Shown: positions 45,007 to 54,650, counted from the first letter of the stretch. The stretch is DNA of 64,000 nucleotides from Paludibacterium purpuratum (GCF_004363805.1 NZ_SNZP01000006.1:1-64000); one strand, 5' to 3'. Notes: generated by a model from the letters alone, not told the origin. Numbers and translations are program-made.

Positions 45007-45735
45007 TCAAAACGATTCGTCTTCGCGCAGATAACGCCATTGTCCGGGCGGCAGATTGCCCAGCATCACTTTACCGATGCGCACCCGCTTCAAGCCGGTG
45101 ACGCGCAAGCCCACCAGCTCGCACATACGACGGATCTGCCGTTTCTTCCCCTGGCGCAAGACGAAGCGCAGTTGATCTTCGTTCTGCCAGCCGACTTGCG
45201 CCGGCTGCAGCGCTTCGCCATCCAGTTCCAGGCCATGATTGAGCAACGCCAAACCATCCGGCGCCATCTGGCCGGTGACGCGCACCAGGTATTCTTTTTC
45301 CACTAGCGAGTTCTCGCCGATCAGCTGCTTGGCGATCCGGCCATCCTGGGTCAGCACCAGCAAACCCACCGAATCGATGTCCAAGCGGCCGGCCGGCGCC
45401 AGCCCCTTCAAATGGGCCGGCGTGAAACGCTGGCGAGCGGTATCGCCCACCCAGCGGCTACTGCCGGTGATCAGCGTCACCGCCGGCGGATAACCCTTCT
45501 CCGCTTGGCCGGAAACATAGCCGACCGGCTTGTTGAGCAGAATCGTCACCCGTGCCGACTGGGCGGCGCGCGCGCGCGCATCCACCTCGATCTTCTGATG
45601 AGGCAGCACCTTCAACCCAAGCACGGCCACCTCTCCATCGACCTTGACCCACCCTTGCTCAATATAGCTGTCGGCCTCTCGGCGCGAGCAGATGCCCAAT
45701 TCGGCAAGGCGTTTGGAAAGACGTACCGGTTCCAT
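45007..45735 (-). CDS. rRNA pseudouridine synthase, RsuA/RluF family
   Basis: A 242-aa enzyme that isomerises a uridine in rRNA. It has an N-terminal S4 RNA-binding domain ([19 protein letters not shown]) and the catalytic Asp in [35 protein letters not shown] is typical of the RluF/RluB branch; I favour RluF (23S U2604) but cannot exclude RluB/RluE. The ATG at 45735 has GGGAG 5 nt upstream; the frame opens 15 bp earlier. Confidence 0.9.
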   Translation of the reverse strand: MEPVRLSKRLAELGICSRREADSYIEQGWVKVDGEVAVLGLKVLPHQKIEVDARARAAQSARVTILLNKPVGYVSGQAEKGYPPAVTLITGSSRWVGDTARQRFTPAHLKGLAPAGRLDIDSVGLLVLTQDGRIAKQLIGENSLVEKEYLVRVTGQMAPDGLALLNHGLELDGEALQPAQVGWQNEDQLRFVLRQGKKRQIRRMCELVGLRVTGLKRVRIGKVMLGNLPPGQWRYLREDESF

Positions 45736-45836
45736 CTGAACTCCCAACAATAAAGGCGATCTCCGATACCGACGGGATCGCCTTGCTAATTAAACAAGCC
45801 GTATTGTAAGAGATTGGCGCCGGGAACAAAACTGCA

Positions 45837-46403
45837 TTAACGAGGAATCGCGCGTAACGAAGCGGCCATGGCCGCGGCCAACTTGTCCAAAGCCCGGTTG
45901 TGCGCCGCCACCAGCGCGTCGGCATCCGTTCCGGTCAGCGGCTCGTCCAACGCCAAGGCCCCGCGACCCAGTAGCTGGCCGTTGCTCAATACGCGCCAAT
46001 CGGCATCGAGCCGCAGTTGCTTGGCATCGGCCGACAGCGCATGAACATCCAGCGTCACCAGCCAGTCGGCGGCATAGGGCGAGGTGGATGGCCAGGCACG
46101 CACCTGACGCCAACCTAGATACGCGCCGATCCCTTTCGCCAGCGCCCCGGCCAGCAGCTGCGGCAGCGGTGCGGCCCATTCGGCGCGCGCCATCAGCAAC
46201 ACCCGCCCCGATGGCTCGGTGCGCACGAGCTGCGGCCGATTCAACCAGGCGGGCAACGATACCGGCCCCACTTGCAAAGTCGGCCCGGCCTCCGTGCTCG
46301 CTGCCGGCTCTGCGACGGCTGTCTGCAGCCGGTAGTAACGCACCGTCGGCGAAGCGCAAGCCGCCAACAGCAGACAACACACCCCCAAGCGCAAGGCGTT
46401 CAT
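45837..46403 (-). CDS. pqiC: PqiC-type outer-membrane lipoprotein
   Basis: A 188-aa lipoprotein (DUF330/ABC-transport auxiliary family) that in E. coli docks the PqiB tube to the outer membrane. The lipobox LLAAC is at residues 12-16 (CCLLLAACASP); no Asp at +2, consistent with outer-membrane sorting. RYYRLQTAV follows, typical of the family. Its ATG overlaps the pqiB stop by 4 bp, the last gene of pqiA-pqiA-pqiB-pqiC. Confidence 0.88.
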   Translation of the reverse strand: MNALRLGVCCLLLAACASPTVRYYRLQTAVAEPAASTEAGPTLQVGPVSLPAWLNRPQLVRTEPSGRVLLMARAEWAAPLPQLLAGALAKGIGAYLGWRQVRAWPSTSPYAADWLVTLDVHALSADAKQLRLDADWRVLSNGQLLGRGALALDEPLTGTDADALVAAHNRALDKLAAAMAASLRAIPR

Positions 46404-48028
46404 GGCGCATCTCCTGGTTTACCGCGAATCAGCGCTTCGGGATGGCGCTGTAGCGTATCGGACAAATTGCGCACGCTCTGCGCCGCCGAAGTCACTTCGC
46501 GCGCGGCATCGCGCAGGTCCTGCTGTAGCGGCGCATCCGGGCGTAGCGACTGACGCGCGCTATCCAAGGTCTGCTGCAGGGACTGCAAAGTACTGAGCAG
46601 TTGCGGTAGATCCTGGCTACGCACATCGCCCATCAGACCGTCGGCATGGGAAAGGGTGGTATTGAGCGTGCCGAGCGTGCGCCGCGCATCGGCCGATAGC
46701 ACATCCAACTGCATGCGATCGATGCTATGCGCAATACGCGTCAGGCTCTGCTGCAGCTCGCCCATATCGCCGGGCACACTGGGCAGCACGGTCACGCTGC
46801 CGGCGCGGCCAAGCGCGGCGGGGGCCGCTGCCGGGAAGTAGTCGAGCGCCACATACAATTGCCCCGTCAACAAACTCGACGTGCGCAACTGGGCTCGCAG
46901 CCCCTTGGCGACGGCACGCGCCACCTGCTCGTCGCTCAACCGGATCGCGGTCGACCGGCCGCCGACCGCCGCCACCAAGCGTCCCGGATAGATCTGTAGA
47001 CTCACCCGCATTTGCGGATGGCCGATGACCGTGGCGGGATCGAGGGTGATGCCGGACACCTCGCCGATGACGATACCCCGGAAATCCACCGGCGCACCGA
47101 TCGCCAGGCCGCGCACCGAATCGGCGAAACGCACCTGCATCCGCTTGACGTCGGTCTCGACACGCCGCATTGCCTGGTCATGGTCGCGCGCCAGCACAAA
47201 GTTTTGCTCCGGCGATGCCTCTGGCTGATGCTCGTCGCTATCCGGCGTATCGAACGCCACGCCGCCGAGCGCCACCGCGACCAACGATTGCGTGGCCAAC
47301 TTCACGCCGGCCGCGTCGACGCTGACATCGATGCCACTGGCGTGCCAGAAGCGGCTCGTGGCGGTGACGTAACGGTCATAGGGCTGATTGACGAACACGG
47401 CGACGGCCACACTCTGTCCATCCGCGGACAAGCGATAACCGACCACCTGCCCCACCGGCACCCGTCGATACAGCACCGGCGAGCCGACCTCGAGCGACCC
47501 CAGGTCCTCGGCGAGCAAGGTGAACTGACGCCCCGGGCGGTCGCCACTGACAATGGGCGCCTCGTCGAGCGCGGTAAAGGTATCGCTGGTCTGGCTCGCA
47601 CGACCGACATCCATGGCGATGTAGGAACCGGATAACAAGGTATCCAACCCCGACACCGTACCGCCGCTGATGCGTGGCCTCACCACCCAGAAACGGCTAT
47701 CGGCCACCAAGTAGGGGATGGCGTCGCGAACCAACCTGGCGCGAACCAGGATATGGCGACGATCCGGACTCAAGGTCACCGCCGTCACTTCGCCGATATC
47801 CACGTCCTTGTACTTGATGCGGGTCTTGCCGGCCTCAAGCCCCTGGCCGGAGGAAAAAGCGATGGTGATCGTCGGCCCGCGCGACAAGACCGTCGTCACA
47901 ACCAGCCAGCCGCCGATCAGCGCCGTCAGCAATGGCACCAGCCACACCAGCGAGGGATTCAGACGTCGTTGCGGCAACACCTTGGCCGCAGGCAGCGTAT
48001 CGTGCGACGAGGGATCGGGCTCAGTCAT
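46400..48028 (-). CDS. pqiB: MCE-domain intermembrane lipid transport protein PqiB
   Basis: A 542-aa inner-membrane-anchored protein that forms a periplasmic lipid tunnel. One N-terminal TM helix (VWLVPLLTALIGGWLVVTTV) precedes three MCE domains (about residues 50-140, 160-245, 290-390; GQGLEAGKTRIKYKDVDIGEV marks the first), then a long helical C-terminal region expected to build the needle (TRIAHSIDRMQLDVLSADA). It overlaps the upstream PqiA gene by 8 bp and pqiC by 4 bp, so the operon is translationally coupled. Confidence 0.94.
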   Translation of the reverse strand: MTEPDPSSHDTLPAAKVLPQRRLNPSLVWLVPLLTALIGGWLVVTTVLSRGPTITIAFSSGQGLEAGKTRIKYKDVDIGEVTAVTLSPDRRHILVRARLVRDAIPYLVADSRFWVVRPRISGGTVSGLDTLLSGSYIAMDVGRASQTSDTFTALDEAPIVSGDRPGRQFTLLAEDLGSLEVGSPVLYRRVPVGQVVGYRLSADGQSVAVAVFVNQPYDRYVTATSRFWHASGIDVSVDAAGVKLATQSLVAVALGGVAFDTPDSDEHQPEASPEQNFVLARDHDQAMRRVETDVKRMQVRFADSVRGLAIGAPVDFRGIVIGEVSGITLDPATVIGHPQMRVSLQIYPGRLVAAVGGRSTAIRLSDEQVARAVAKGLRAQLRTSSLLTGQLYVALDYFPAAAPAALGRAGSVTVLPSVPGDMGELQQSLTRIAHSIDRMQLDVLSADARRTLGTLNTTLSHADGLMGDVRSQDLPQLLSTLQSLQQTLDSARQSLRPDAPLQQDLRDAAREVTSAAQSVRNLSDTLQRHPEALIRGKPGDAP

Positions 48029-48662
48029 GAACGGTTTCCTTGACGGAATCCCAGATCAACCTGGGATCGAAAGCGTGGGCAGCCAGCATGGTCAGCACCA
48101 CCACAGCCGCAAAAGCCAGCGCCCCGGGGCCTGCCTGAATGGTCGCCAAACCGCGCAACTGCACCAGGGCGACCAGCAGCGCCACCACGTAAATATCGAG
48201 CATCGACCACGGCCCGATGGTTTCCAGTAGACGATACAGCCGGGTGCGCTGCAGCGGCGCCCAGCGCCAATGAAAATGAACCGACAGAAGTAAGAAGCTC
48301 AAACTCAGGATCTTCAGCAGCGGCACCAGGATGCTGGCGACGAACACCACCACCGCCAACGGCCACGATCCGGCGCCCCACAAATACACCACCCCGCTGA
48401 GGATGGTGTCGTCCTGACGGCCGAACAGCGTGCGGGTTTCCATGATCGGTAAGACATTGGCCGGGATGTAGCACAGCACGGCGGCAATGAGCCAAGCCCA
48501 GGCTCGACTCAAACTAGCGTGCTTGCGCGCAAAGAGATGTGTGCCGCAGCATGGGCAAGCCAGCGCCTCGGCCGAGGTATATCGCACCGTCTGGCCGCAG
48601 ACCGGGCAAGACAGTAGATGCAGCGTCGCACCCGCTAATCGGTTTTCAGTGTGCGGTAGCAC
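48021..48662 (-). CDS. pqiA: PqiA-type membrane protein, second (C-terminal) half
   Basis: A 213-aa protein with an N-terminal zinc ribbon (CPVCG...CPCCG) and four hydrophobic helices, equal to one half of E. coli PqiA (417 aa, two such units). I choose GTG at 48662, with GGGAG 8 nt upstream; this overlaps the end of the first pqiA gene by 28 bp in another frame. It would act with the preceding half-size PqiA and PqiB in moving lipids between membranes. Confidence 0.88.
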   Translation of the reverse strand: MLPHTENRLAGATLHLLSCPVCGQTVRYTSAEALACPCCGTHLFARKHASLSRAWAWLIAAVLCYIPANVLPIMETRTLFGRQDDTILSGVVYLWGAGSWPLAVVVFVASILVPLLKILSLSFLLLSVHFHWRWAPLQRTRLYRLLETIGPWSMLDIYVVALLVALVQLRGLATIQAGPGALAFAAVVVLTMLAAHAFDPRLIWDSVKETVHD

Positions 48663-49258
48663 GCCCAAAGCTCCCGGGAATCGAATTGGCTGGCGTTGAG
48701 CGCCAGCAGCAGAATCAACGCGCCAAACGCCCACAGACCGGCGCCGATCACGATGTCGGCCAAGTGGGCCAGCTTCACCAGCGCCACCAGCACCCCCATC
48801 AGGAACACTTCAGCCATGCCCCAGGGCTGCAGATAGTGCAGCAGGCGCAAGATGCGGTCGAAACCGAGCGGAACCCGATCCCACAGCAAGGGAAACATCA
48901 GATAGCCGAGCACCAGGAGTTCCAACAACGGAATCAACATGGCCGTGCCGACCACCAGCACCGCCACCGGCTGCATGTCTTGACGCCATAACGCCAGCGC
49001 GGCGCCGAACAAGGTGGTTGCGGTACGAGAGCCTTGCGCGCTCATGGAGACCAAGGGGAATCCGTTGGCCAGGCAAAACACCAGCAAGCCGGCCAGCACC
49101 AGCGCGCAACGCGCCTGCAGCCCCATGCCAGCCCCGCGATGCAGCATGGCGCCACAGCGCACACACTGGGCGCGCTGCCCGATGGCCAACCGATCGCAGC
49201 GCTGCACCAGATCGCAATCGTGACAAACCACCACCGTCGTCGATGCCCTGTCGTTCAT
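48635..49258 (-). CDS. pqiA: PqiA-type membrane protein, first (N-terminal) half
   Basis: A 207-aa inner-membrane protein with CHDCD...CVRCG zinc-ribbon cysteines at residues 12-36 and four hydrophobic helices (~52-75, 98-128, 150-165, 170-190), corresponding to the N-terminal unit of PqiA. The ATG at 49258 has a G-rich ribosome site; the frame stays open far upstream but that part is the reverse of fixH. It heads the pqi operon and lies 110 bp after the fixH stop, with a REP-type repeat between. Confidence 0.88.
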   Translation of the reverse strand: MNDRASTTVVVCHDCDLVQRCDRLAIGQRAQCVRCGAMLHRGAGMGLQARCALVLAGLLVFCLANGFPLVSMSAQGSRTATTLFGAALALWRQDMQPVAVLVVGTAMLIPLLELLVLGYLMFPLLWDRVPLGFDRILRLLHYLQPWGMAEVFLMGVLVALVKLAHLADIVIGAGLWAFGALILLLALNASQFDSRELWACYRTLKTD

Positions 49259-49291
49259 GCCCCCCCCGCTCAATAGCTTGTAGGAGCAGCC

Positions 49292-49359
49292 GTAGGGTGC
49301 GTTCGCGAAGCAACGCACCAACCGCGCCAGGCGGGTTGCCTTCGGCGACCCCACCCTAC
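49292..49359. repeat. REP/REPIN-like inverted repeat
   Basis: GTAGGGTG (49292-49299) is repeated inverted as CACCCTAC (49352-49359). The left unit contains a perfect hairpin GTGCGTT/AACGCAC (49297-49318) and the right unit, from 49334, is a degraded copy of its reverse complement. Such GTAGGGTGCG elements are widespread extragenic repeats in proteobacteria. It occupies the fixH-pqiA gap. Confidence 0.55.
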
Positions 49360-49368
49360 CCCTGCCGG

Positions 49369-49899
49369 TCAGTTTTGCGCTTCGCGCACATCCGTCGGGG
49401 TTAACGTCGCCTGGCTGCCCTCGTCTCGATTCCACTCGCCGGACAGGCTCCAACGTTTGTCCGGCGCGCTCAGGGTCACATCCCAGCGGGTCGCGCTGCT
49501 GGGCGTCAGTACGCCGCTGTAATGCCCGGGTGTACCGGCCACCAGGTTGACACGCTGATCCAGGCTGACGATGGTCGGGTGCGACAACTGTAGCGACAAC
49601 GCCGGCGGCAGCGGCTCGGCGCCGCGCTGCGACAGGGTCAGCGTCACTTGGCCGCCCTGGATGGTCAACTGACCGGCGAGCCCCATCTGCTCGGCCTGGC
49701 GGCCGGCAGTGATCACGGTATTGATCGACTGACCGGCAGCATAGTACTGCTCCTGCACCATCGGATCGGCGCCATGGGCAGCGATGTAGGCGAAATAGCT
49801 GCCAACGCATACCGAGGCCAAGGGAATCGAAATCAGTAGCCATGGCCAGCGTTGCCGGTACCAGGGCGCCATTTGTCGAGATGAGGAATTGGTTTTCAT
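49369..49899 (-). CDS. FixH-family membrane protein
   Basis: A 176-aa protein with one N-terminal TM helix (WPWLLISIPLASVCVGSYFAY) and a periplasmic beta-rich FixH domain; the YYAAGQSINTVITAGRQAEQMG stretch in part (QEQYYAAGQSIN) is typical. FixH usually works with FixGIS in cbb3 oxidase maturation, but no such genes adjoin it. I start at the ATG at 49899 with GGAG upstream; the frame opens 42 bp earlier. Confidence 0.8.
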   Translation of the reverse strand: MKTNSSSRQMAPWYRQRWPWLLISIPLASVCVGSYFAYIAAHGADPMVQEQYYAAGQSINTVITAGRQAEQMGLAGQLTIQGGQVTLTLSQRGAEPLPPALSLQLSHPTIVSLDQRVNLVAGTPGHYSGVLTPSSATRWDVTLSAPDKRWSLSGEWNRDEGSQATLTPTDVREAQN

Positions 49900-49998
49900 G
49901 TTTTCTCCGCCTGCAACAATCTGCGTCCGATTATCCGTCATATCACCACGGCATGAAAGACTATATCACCAAGTATAGAATGGCCTGGATACCGCCTA

Positions 49999-51288
49999 TC
50001 AGAGATAATCCATCAGTCGGTAATACAGCATGCCCAACGCTAGAAGCGGTGTGCGCAACGACTGCCCACCCGGGAAAGGGTGATGGCGCAGCCGTGAAAA
50101 CAACTCGAAGCGTGAGCTTTCCTGGGCGATCGCCTCGGCCAACATCTTGCCGGCGATGCCGGTGATGTTGACGCCGTGACCGGAAAAACCCTGCAGATAG
50201 TAGATCGACTTGTCCAAGCGGCCGAAGTCCGGCGCCCGGTTCATGGTGATGTCGACAAAGCCGCCCCAGGCATACTCGACGCGCGCGTCGGCCAATTGCG
50301 GGAACACGCGCAACATGTCGAGCCGCATCGCTTGCGCCAGTCGACGCGGCTCGCGACCGGTATAGCTGACTTTACCGCCGAACAGCATGCGGTGGTCGGC
50401 CGACAGGCGATAGTAGTCCAGCACGAAATTGCTGTCGCATAGCGCCAAGTTGTTGGCGATCAACCCGCGTGCGCGCGTTTGGCCCAGCGATTCCGTGGCG
50501 ATCACATAAGTGCCGACCGGCATGATGCGCGCGGCAAGTTCCGGCGCCAATTGGCCGACGAACACATTGCAAGCCAATACCAGCGACTGACAGGCGACCG
50601 TACCGCTGGCCGTGACCGCCCGTGGCGACGGTTCGCGCTCGATCGACAATACCGGCGTATTCTCGAAAATCGTTACACCGGCCTCTTCCGCGGCTCGGGC
50701 CAGGCCCAGCGTGTAATTCAGCGGATGCAGGTGGCCGGCGAGCGGATCGTACAGCCCACCCTGGTAACGTTCGCTGGCCACCTCGTCGCTCAAACGTGCG
50801 CGATCCCATAATTGATAGTGGCCGTAGCCGTAACGCGACTGGGCTTCCTGCTGCCAGGCGGCCAGGTCGCGCAGATGGCGCGGTTTGACGGCCACCGTGC
50901 AATAACCGCGCGTCCAGTCGCATTCGATGGCATGGCGGCGTACCCGCTCGTCGACGATCTCTACCGCCTCGACCGACATATCCCAGAAAGCGCGGGCATA
51001 TTCGTCGCCCGCCTCGCGCCGCAAGGTATCCATGTCGCAGGCAAAACCGCTGATCACCTGCCCGCCGTTACGGCCCGAAGCCGCGAAGCCGATGCTCGAA
51101 GCCTCCAACAATCCCACCTTGAAACCGCACTCGGCCAGATTCAACGCGGTCGACAACCCGGCCAACCCACCGCCGACCACGCAGACGTCGAAATGGGCAT
51201 CGCCATCCAGCGCCGGTCGCGGCTGTCTGGGGGTCGCCGTGGCGGCATAGTAGGACGCAACATGAGGCTGGCGGGCGCACTGGAGCAT
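49999..51288 (-). CDS. FAD-dependent oxidoreductase, PuuB-like
   Basis: A 429-aa DAO-family flavoprotein with the FAD motif VVGGGLAGLST near residue 38 and SGRNGGQVI typical of gamma-glutamylputrescine oxidase PuuB and related amine oxidases. The C-terminal FAD-binding GFSGHGVN is also present. The substrate is probably an amine or N-methyl amino acid; no puu genes adjoin it. It is divergent from the MFS gene. Confidence 0.87.
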   Translation of the reverse strand: MLQCARQPHVASYYAATATPRQPRPALDGDAHFDVCVVGGGLAGLSTALNLAECGFKVGLLEASSIGFAASGRNGGQVISGFACDMDTLRREAGDEYARAFWDMSVEAVEIVDERVRRHAIECDWTRGYCTVAVKPRHLRDLAAWQQEAQSRYGYGHYQLWDRARLSDEVASERYQGGLYDPLAGHLHPLNYTLGLARAAEEAGVTIFENTPVLSIEREPSPRAVTASGTVACQSLVLACNVFVGQLAPELAARIMPVGTYVIATESLGQTRARGLIANNLALCDSNFVLDYYRLSADHRMLFGGKVSYTGREPRRLAQAMRLDMLRVFPQLADARVEYAWGGFVDITMNRAPDFGRLDKSIYYLQGFSGHGVNITGIAGKMLAEAIAQESSRFELFSRLRHHPFPGGQSLRTPLLALGMLYYRLMDYL

Positions 51289-51450
51289 AAAGGCCTTTCG
51301 GATGGCGCGGTGATGTGTCTAAAAAGATTAGCGCATGCTTAATATTTTTGACAATAGCATGAGAAATTCATCGCGCCGCCAGCGACCGATTTGCCAAAGT
51401 GCCGTCACAGGCTCAAACTGACGGTCTGCCGTCAGAAAATTCTGTCACCC

Positions 51451-52830
51451 ATGCTTGTCCCACTGATCGTCGCTTGCGCCATGTTGATGGAAAACATGGA
51501 CGCCACCGTTATTACCACCTCCCTGCCCGCCATTGCCCATGAACTCGGCTATAGCCCGGTCATCCTGAAACTAGCGCTGACCGCCTATGTCGCCGGGCTG
51601 GGGATTTTCATTCCGGCCAGCGGCTGGATGGCCGACCGGTTCGGCGCGCGACGTGTCTTCAGCGCGGCCATCGTGGTGTTCATGGCCGGTTCGCTCGGCT
51701 GTGCACTTTCGCAATCGTTGGCGGGGTTCGTCCTGGCGCGCTTCGTGCAGGGTATCGGTGGCGCCATGATGGTGCCGGTGGGGCGCATCGTGATTTTCCG
51801 CACCATTCCGAAGTCCGAGCTGATCCGCGCCATCGGCTATCTGACCATTCCGGCGCTGCTCGGCCCGGTGATCGGACCGCCGATCGGCGGTTTCATCACC
51901 ACCTACTTCGATTGGCGCTGGATTTTTTTGATCAACGTACCGATCAGCGCCGTCGGTCTGTGGCTATCGAGCCGCTACCTGCAACACTGGCGCGACGACC
52001 ACTGCCCGCCGCTCGACTGGCCGGGCTTTCTGCTATCGGGGATCGGCAGCGCGATGGCGATGCTGGGCCTCGCCCTGGTCGGCAGCGGCCTGTTACCCGC
52101 GGCATGGATCTGGCTGCTGTGCCTACTCGGCGCGGTGTTGCTCTACGCCTACTGGCGCCACGCGGCCAACACGGATCAGCCCTTGCTCGATCTGAATCTG
52201 CTGCGTCTCCCCACCTTGCGCGCCAGCGTGCTCGGCGGTTCGTTCTTTCGGCTCGGGCTGGGTGCCACGCCGTTCCTGCTCCCGCTGTCGCTGCAGGTCG
52301 GCATGGGGCATAGCGCCTTCGTCGCCGGCCTGGTCACCTGCGCCTCCGCCATCGGGGCCATCACCATGAAGACCATCGCCGCGCCACTGCTACAGCGCTT
52401 CGGTTACCGCCGGGTCATGCTGGTCAACGCCTGTCTGTGCGGTTTGGTGCTGGCCGGCTACGGCCTATTCGGCCCGACGACGCCGCTGTGGCTGATGATG
52501 GCGGTGGTTTTGTTCGGCGGCCTGTTCCCCTCGCTGCAGTTCACCTGCTTGAACACCATCATCTACGCCGACATCACCGATCAGGACATCAGCAAGGTCA
52601 CAAGCCTGGCCAGCGTCGTGCAACAGCTGTCGCTCGGCCTGGGCGTCACCATCGCCGGCCTGGCGGTGGAGGCCAGCCGTCGACTGCAGGGCCATACCGG
52701 CCTACACAGCGACGACTTCTGGCCGGCGTTCGCCCTCATCGGCCTGTTCTCCATCCTCTCGGTGCTGCCGACCCGGCAACTGCCGGCACAAGCCGGGCAA
52801 ACCCTGACCGCGCAGCCGGAGCAGGCCTAG
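51451..52830 (+). CDS. MFS transporter, DHA2 (14-TM) drug:proton antiporter family
   Basis: A 459-aa multi-pass permease. The N-terminal helix LIVACAMLMENMDATVITTSLPAIA is typical of DHA2/EmrB-type exporters, motif A reads GWMADRFGARRVF, and ARFVQGIGGAMMVPVGRI matches motif C-adjacent helices. It probably exports drugs or metabolites; no membrane-fusion partner (EmrA) is present. I start at the ATG at 51451; a TTG at 51391 would add 20 residues and neither has a good ribosome site. It ends 11 bp from the convergent EAL gene. Confidence 0.88.
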   Translation: MLVPLIVACAMLMENMDATVITTSLPAIAHELGYSPVILKLALTAYVAGLGIFIPASGWMADRFGARRVFSAAIVVFMAGSLGCALSQSLAGFVLARFVQGIGGAMMVPVGRIVIFRTIPKSELIRAIGYLTIPALLGPVIGPPIGGFITTYFDWRWIFLINVPISAVGLWLSSRYLQHWRDDHCPPLDWPGFLLSGIGSAMAMLGLALVGSGLLPAAWIWLLCLLGAVLLYAYWRHAANTDQPLLDLNLLRLPTLRASVLGGSFFRLGLGATPFLLPLSLQVGMGHSAFVAGLVTCASAIGAITMKTIAAPLLQRFGYRRVMLVNACLCGLVLAGYGLFGPTTPLWLMMAVVLFGGLFPSLQFTCLNTIIYADITDQDISKVTSLASVVQQLSLGLGVTIAGLAVEASRRLQGHTGLHSDDFWPAFALIGLFSILSVLPTRQLPAQAGQTLTAQPEQA

Positions 52831-52841
52831 CCCCGCCTCGA

Positions 52842-54650
52842 TCAGTCGATTCGGTCGATCGCCATTCCCGGCGAGCGCCGTTCGACGAACAAACTGCTGC
52901 CGCTTTGCTTCTTGGCCATTTTCTTGGCCTCGGCGGCGGCGGCGGCGATTTCCACATGGCTGCGATATTGTCCTGGTTGGACCTTGAGCACCCCGACCGA
53001 CAGCGAAGTCAGCGGAAAGAAAGTCATCTCGCCGCGGCGATCCGCCAAGCGGAAGCCCTGCTCGCCAAGATGCTCGGGGGAAAAATAGTACGGTACGGCC
53101 TGATCGAAGGCAGACAAGACTTTTTTCAAGCGCGGCTCCCAGTCCGCGCACTGCATCAGCGCGACGAAGTCGTCGCCGCCTACATGCCCGACGAAGTCGA
53201 CCGATTCATCGACTTCCTCGCTCAGAATATTGGCCACCAGCTCGATCAACTCGTCGCCTGCGGCATAACCGTACAAATCGTTGAAGGGCTTGAAGTAATC
53301 CAGGTCGGCATAGGCCACCACAAACGGCTGGCCGGACTCGATCAGACGGTCGATCGCCTCGTTGATCGGCACATTGCCCGGCAGCCCGGTGAGCGGATTG
53401 GCATAGCGCGCGGCGCTGATCTGCAATTCGGTGATCTTACGCATCAGATCGTAGCAGGTGCCCATGCCGAGATAGCTGCCCTCCTCGGTCAAGATGAAGC
53501 CATCGGCCAGATAGTCCTTGCCGGCAGCCAGCACCAGCGAGGACAAGGTGGTGATATCGGTATCGGCGGCAGCGATCAGCGGATGCTTCTCCATCATCAC
53601 CGCGCAGCTTTTCTTGCCGTAGAGCTCGCGATTGAACGGTCGGGCGAAGCTTTCCAGGAAATGATGGCGCCGCAATAGCCCGATCGGCCGGCCCTGCTCC
53701 AGGACCGGAATGGCGAAACAGTCCTGATCTTCGGCGAAAATGCGGTAGGCGGTTTCGTTGATGTCGACGCTGTTGAGCGGCGCCACCTCGACCAGCAGAT
53801 CGCGCGCCACGATCTGGCGGCTGCTGGCGCGCTGACGCTCGCCGCTCCAGACGATACCGCCGATCGAGTGCTGCATCTGCGTACTCGGCTCGCGCGCCGG
53901 CCGGGCGATCAGATAACCCTGGCCGTATTTGACGCCCAGGTTGCGGAGTAAACGCAACTCGGCGGCCGATTCGATCCCCTCGGCGATCAACAATGTGCCG
54001 GCTTGGCGTGCCATGTCGACCATCGATCGCACGAACTGCTCCTTGAACGGATCGCGCTGGATGTTCTGCACAAAATGCTTGTCCAGCTTGACGAAATCCG
54101 GACGCAGCTCCGACCAGAGCCGCAAGTTGGAGTAACCCTCGCCCAGGTCGTCCAGCGCAATATGAAAGCCATTGCGACGGTAGTAATCGACCGCCTCGCG
54201 CAATGCCCTATAGCTGGCGAACGGCAAGGTTTCGGTCAGTTCGATGACGATGCGCTCAGGCTCGAGGCCTATCTGCTTCAGGTAATTCAGGGTATGGCCG
54301 GGGCGATGTTCCGGCGACAGCAGCGACTCGGGATTGACGTTGAGAAACAGCCGCGCCGGCAGCGCCAACTCGGCAAAACGTTCCATGGTGACGCGGCGAC
54401 AGCAATGGTCGAGCTGTACCGCGCGGCCGCACTGCGCCGCTTGCTGAAACAGAGGGGTCGGCAGATGCAGGGGACTTTGCGCCGGGCCGCGAATCAGCCC
54501 CTCGTACCCCAGTGTCACACCGCTGTGCAAATCGACAATCGGTTGATAAACAGGAAACAAGCGCCGCTCTCGAATGATGCCGTCGAGCTCGTCGCAGTTG
54601 ACGCTCAATTCTAGCGTCGTGTTCCCTTCCCCGGTTAATGACATATCCAT
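52842..54650 (-). CDS. cyclic-di-GMP protein with EAL-CBS-GGDEF order
   Basis: A 602-aa cytoplasmic protein. The N-terminal EAL domain (~20-255) keeps the catalytic set: EGL at 50-52, N104, E137, DD at 167-168, K188, E224, Q244, so phosphodiesterase activity is plausible. A CBS pair lies at ~275-395. The C-terminal GGDEF domain reads GGDDF at 491-495, so cyclase activity is uncertain; it may sense GTP. I start at the ATG at 54650 (AGG upstream). No TM segment is visible. Confidence 0.92.
   Translation of the reverse strand: MDMSLTGEGNTTLELSVNCDELDGIIRERRLFPVYQPIVDLHSGVTLGYEGLIRGPAQSPLHLPTPLFQQAAQCGRAVQLDHCCRRVTMERFAELALPARLFLNVNPESLLSPEHRPGHTLNYLKQIGLEPERIVIELTETLPFASYRALREAVDYYRRNGFHIALDDLGEGYSNLRLWSELRPDFVKLDKHFVQNIQRDPFKEQFVRSMVDMARQAGTLLIAEGIESAAELRLLRNLGVKYGQGYLIARPAREPSTQMQHSIGGIVWSGERQRASSRQIVARDLLVEVAPLNSVDINETAYRIFAEDQDCFAIPVLEQGRPIGLLRRHHFLESFARPFNRELYGKKSCAVMMEKHPLIAAADTDITTLSSLVLAAGKDYLADGFILTEEGSYLGMGTCYDLMRKITELQISAARYANPLTGLPGNVPINEAIDRLIESGQPFVVAYADLDYFKPFNDLYGYAAGDELIELVANILSEEVDESVDFVGHVGGDDFVALMQCADWEPRLKKVLSAFDQAVPYYFSPEHLGEQGFRLADRRGEMTFFPLTSLSVGVLKVQPGQYRSHVEIAAAAAEAKKMAKKQSGSSLFVERRSPGMAIDRID

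Noticed and set aside
51399-51450. Alternative N-terminus for the MFS gene in another frame (GTG at 51399)
   Set aside because: It reads like a plausible N-terminus but would need a frameshift to join the transporter; the ATG at 51451 suffices.
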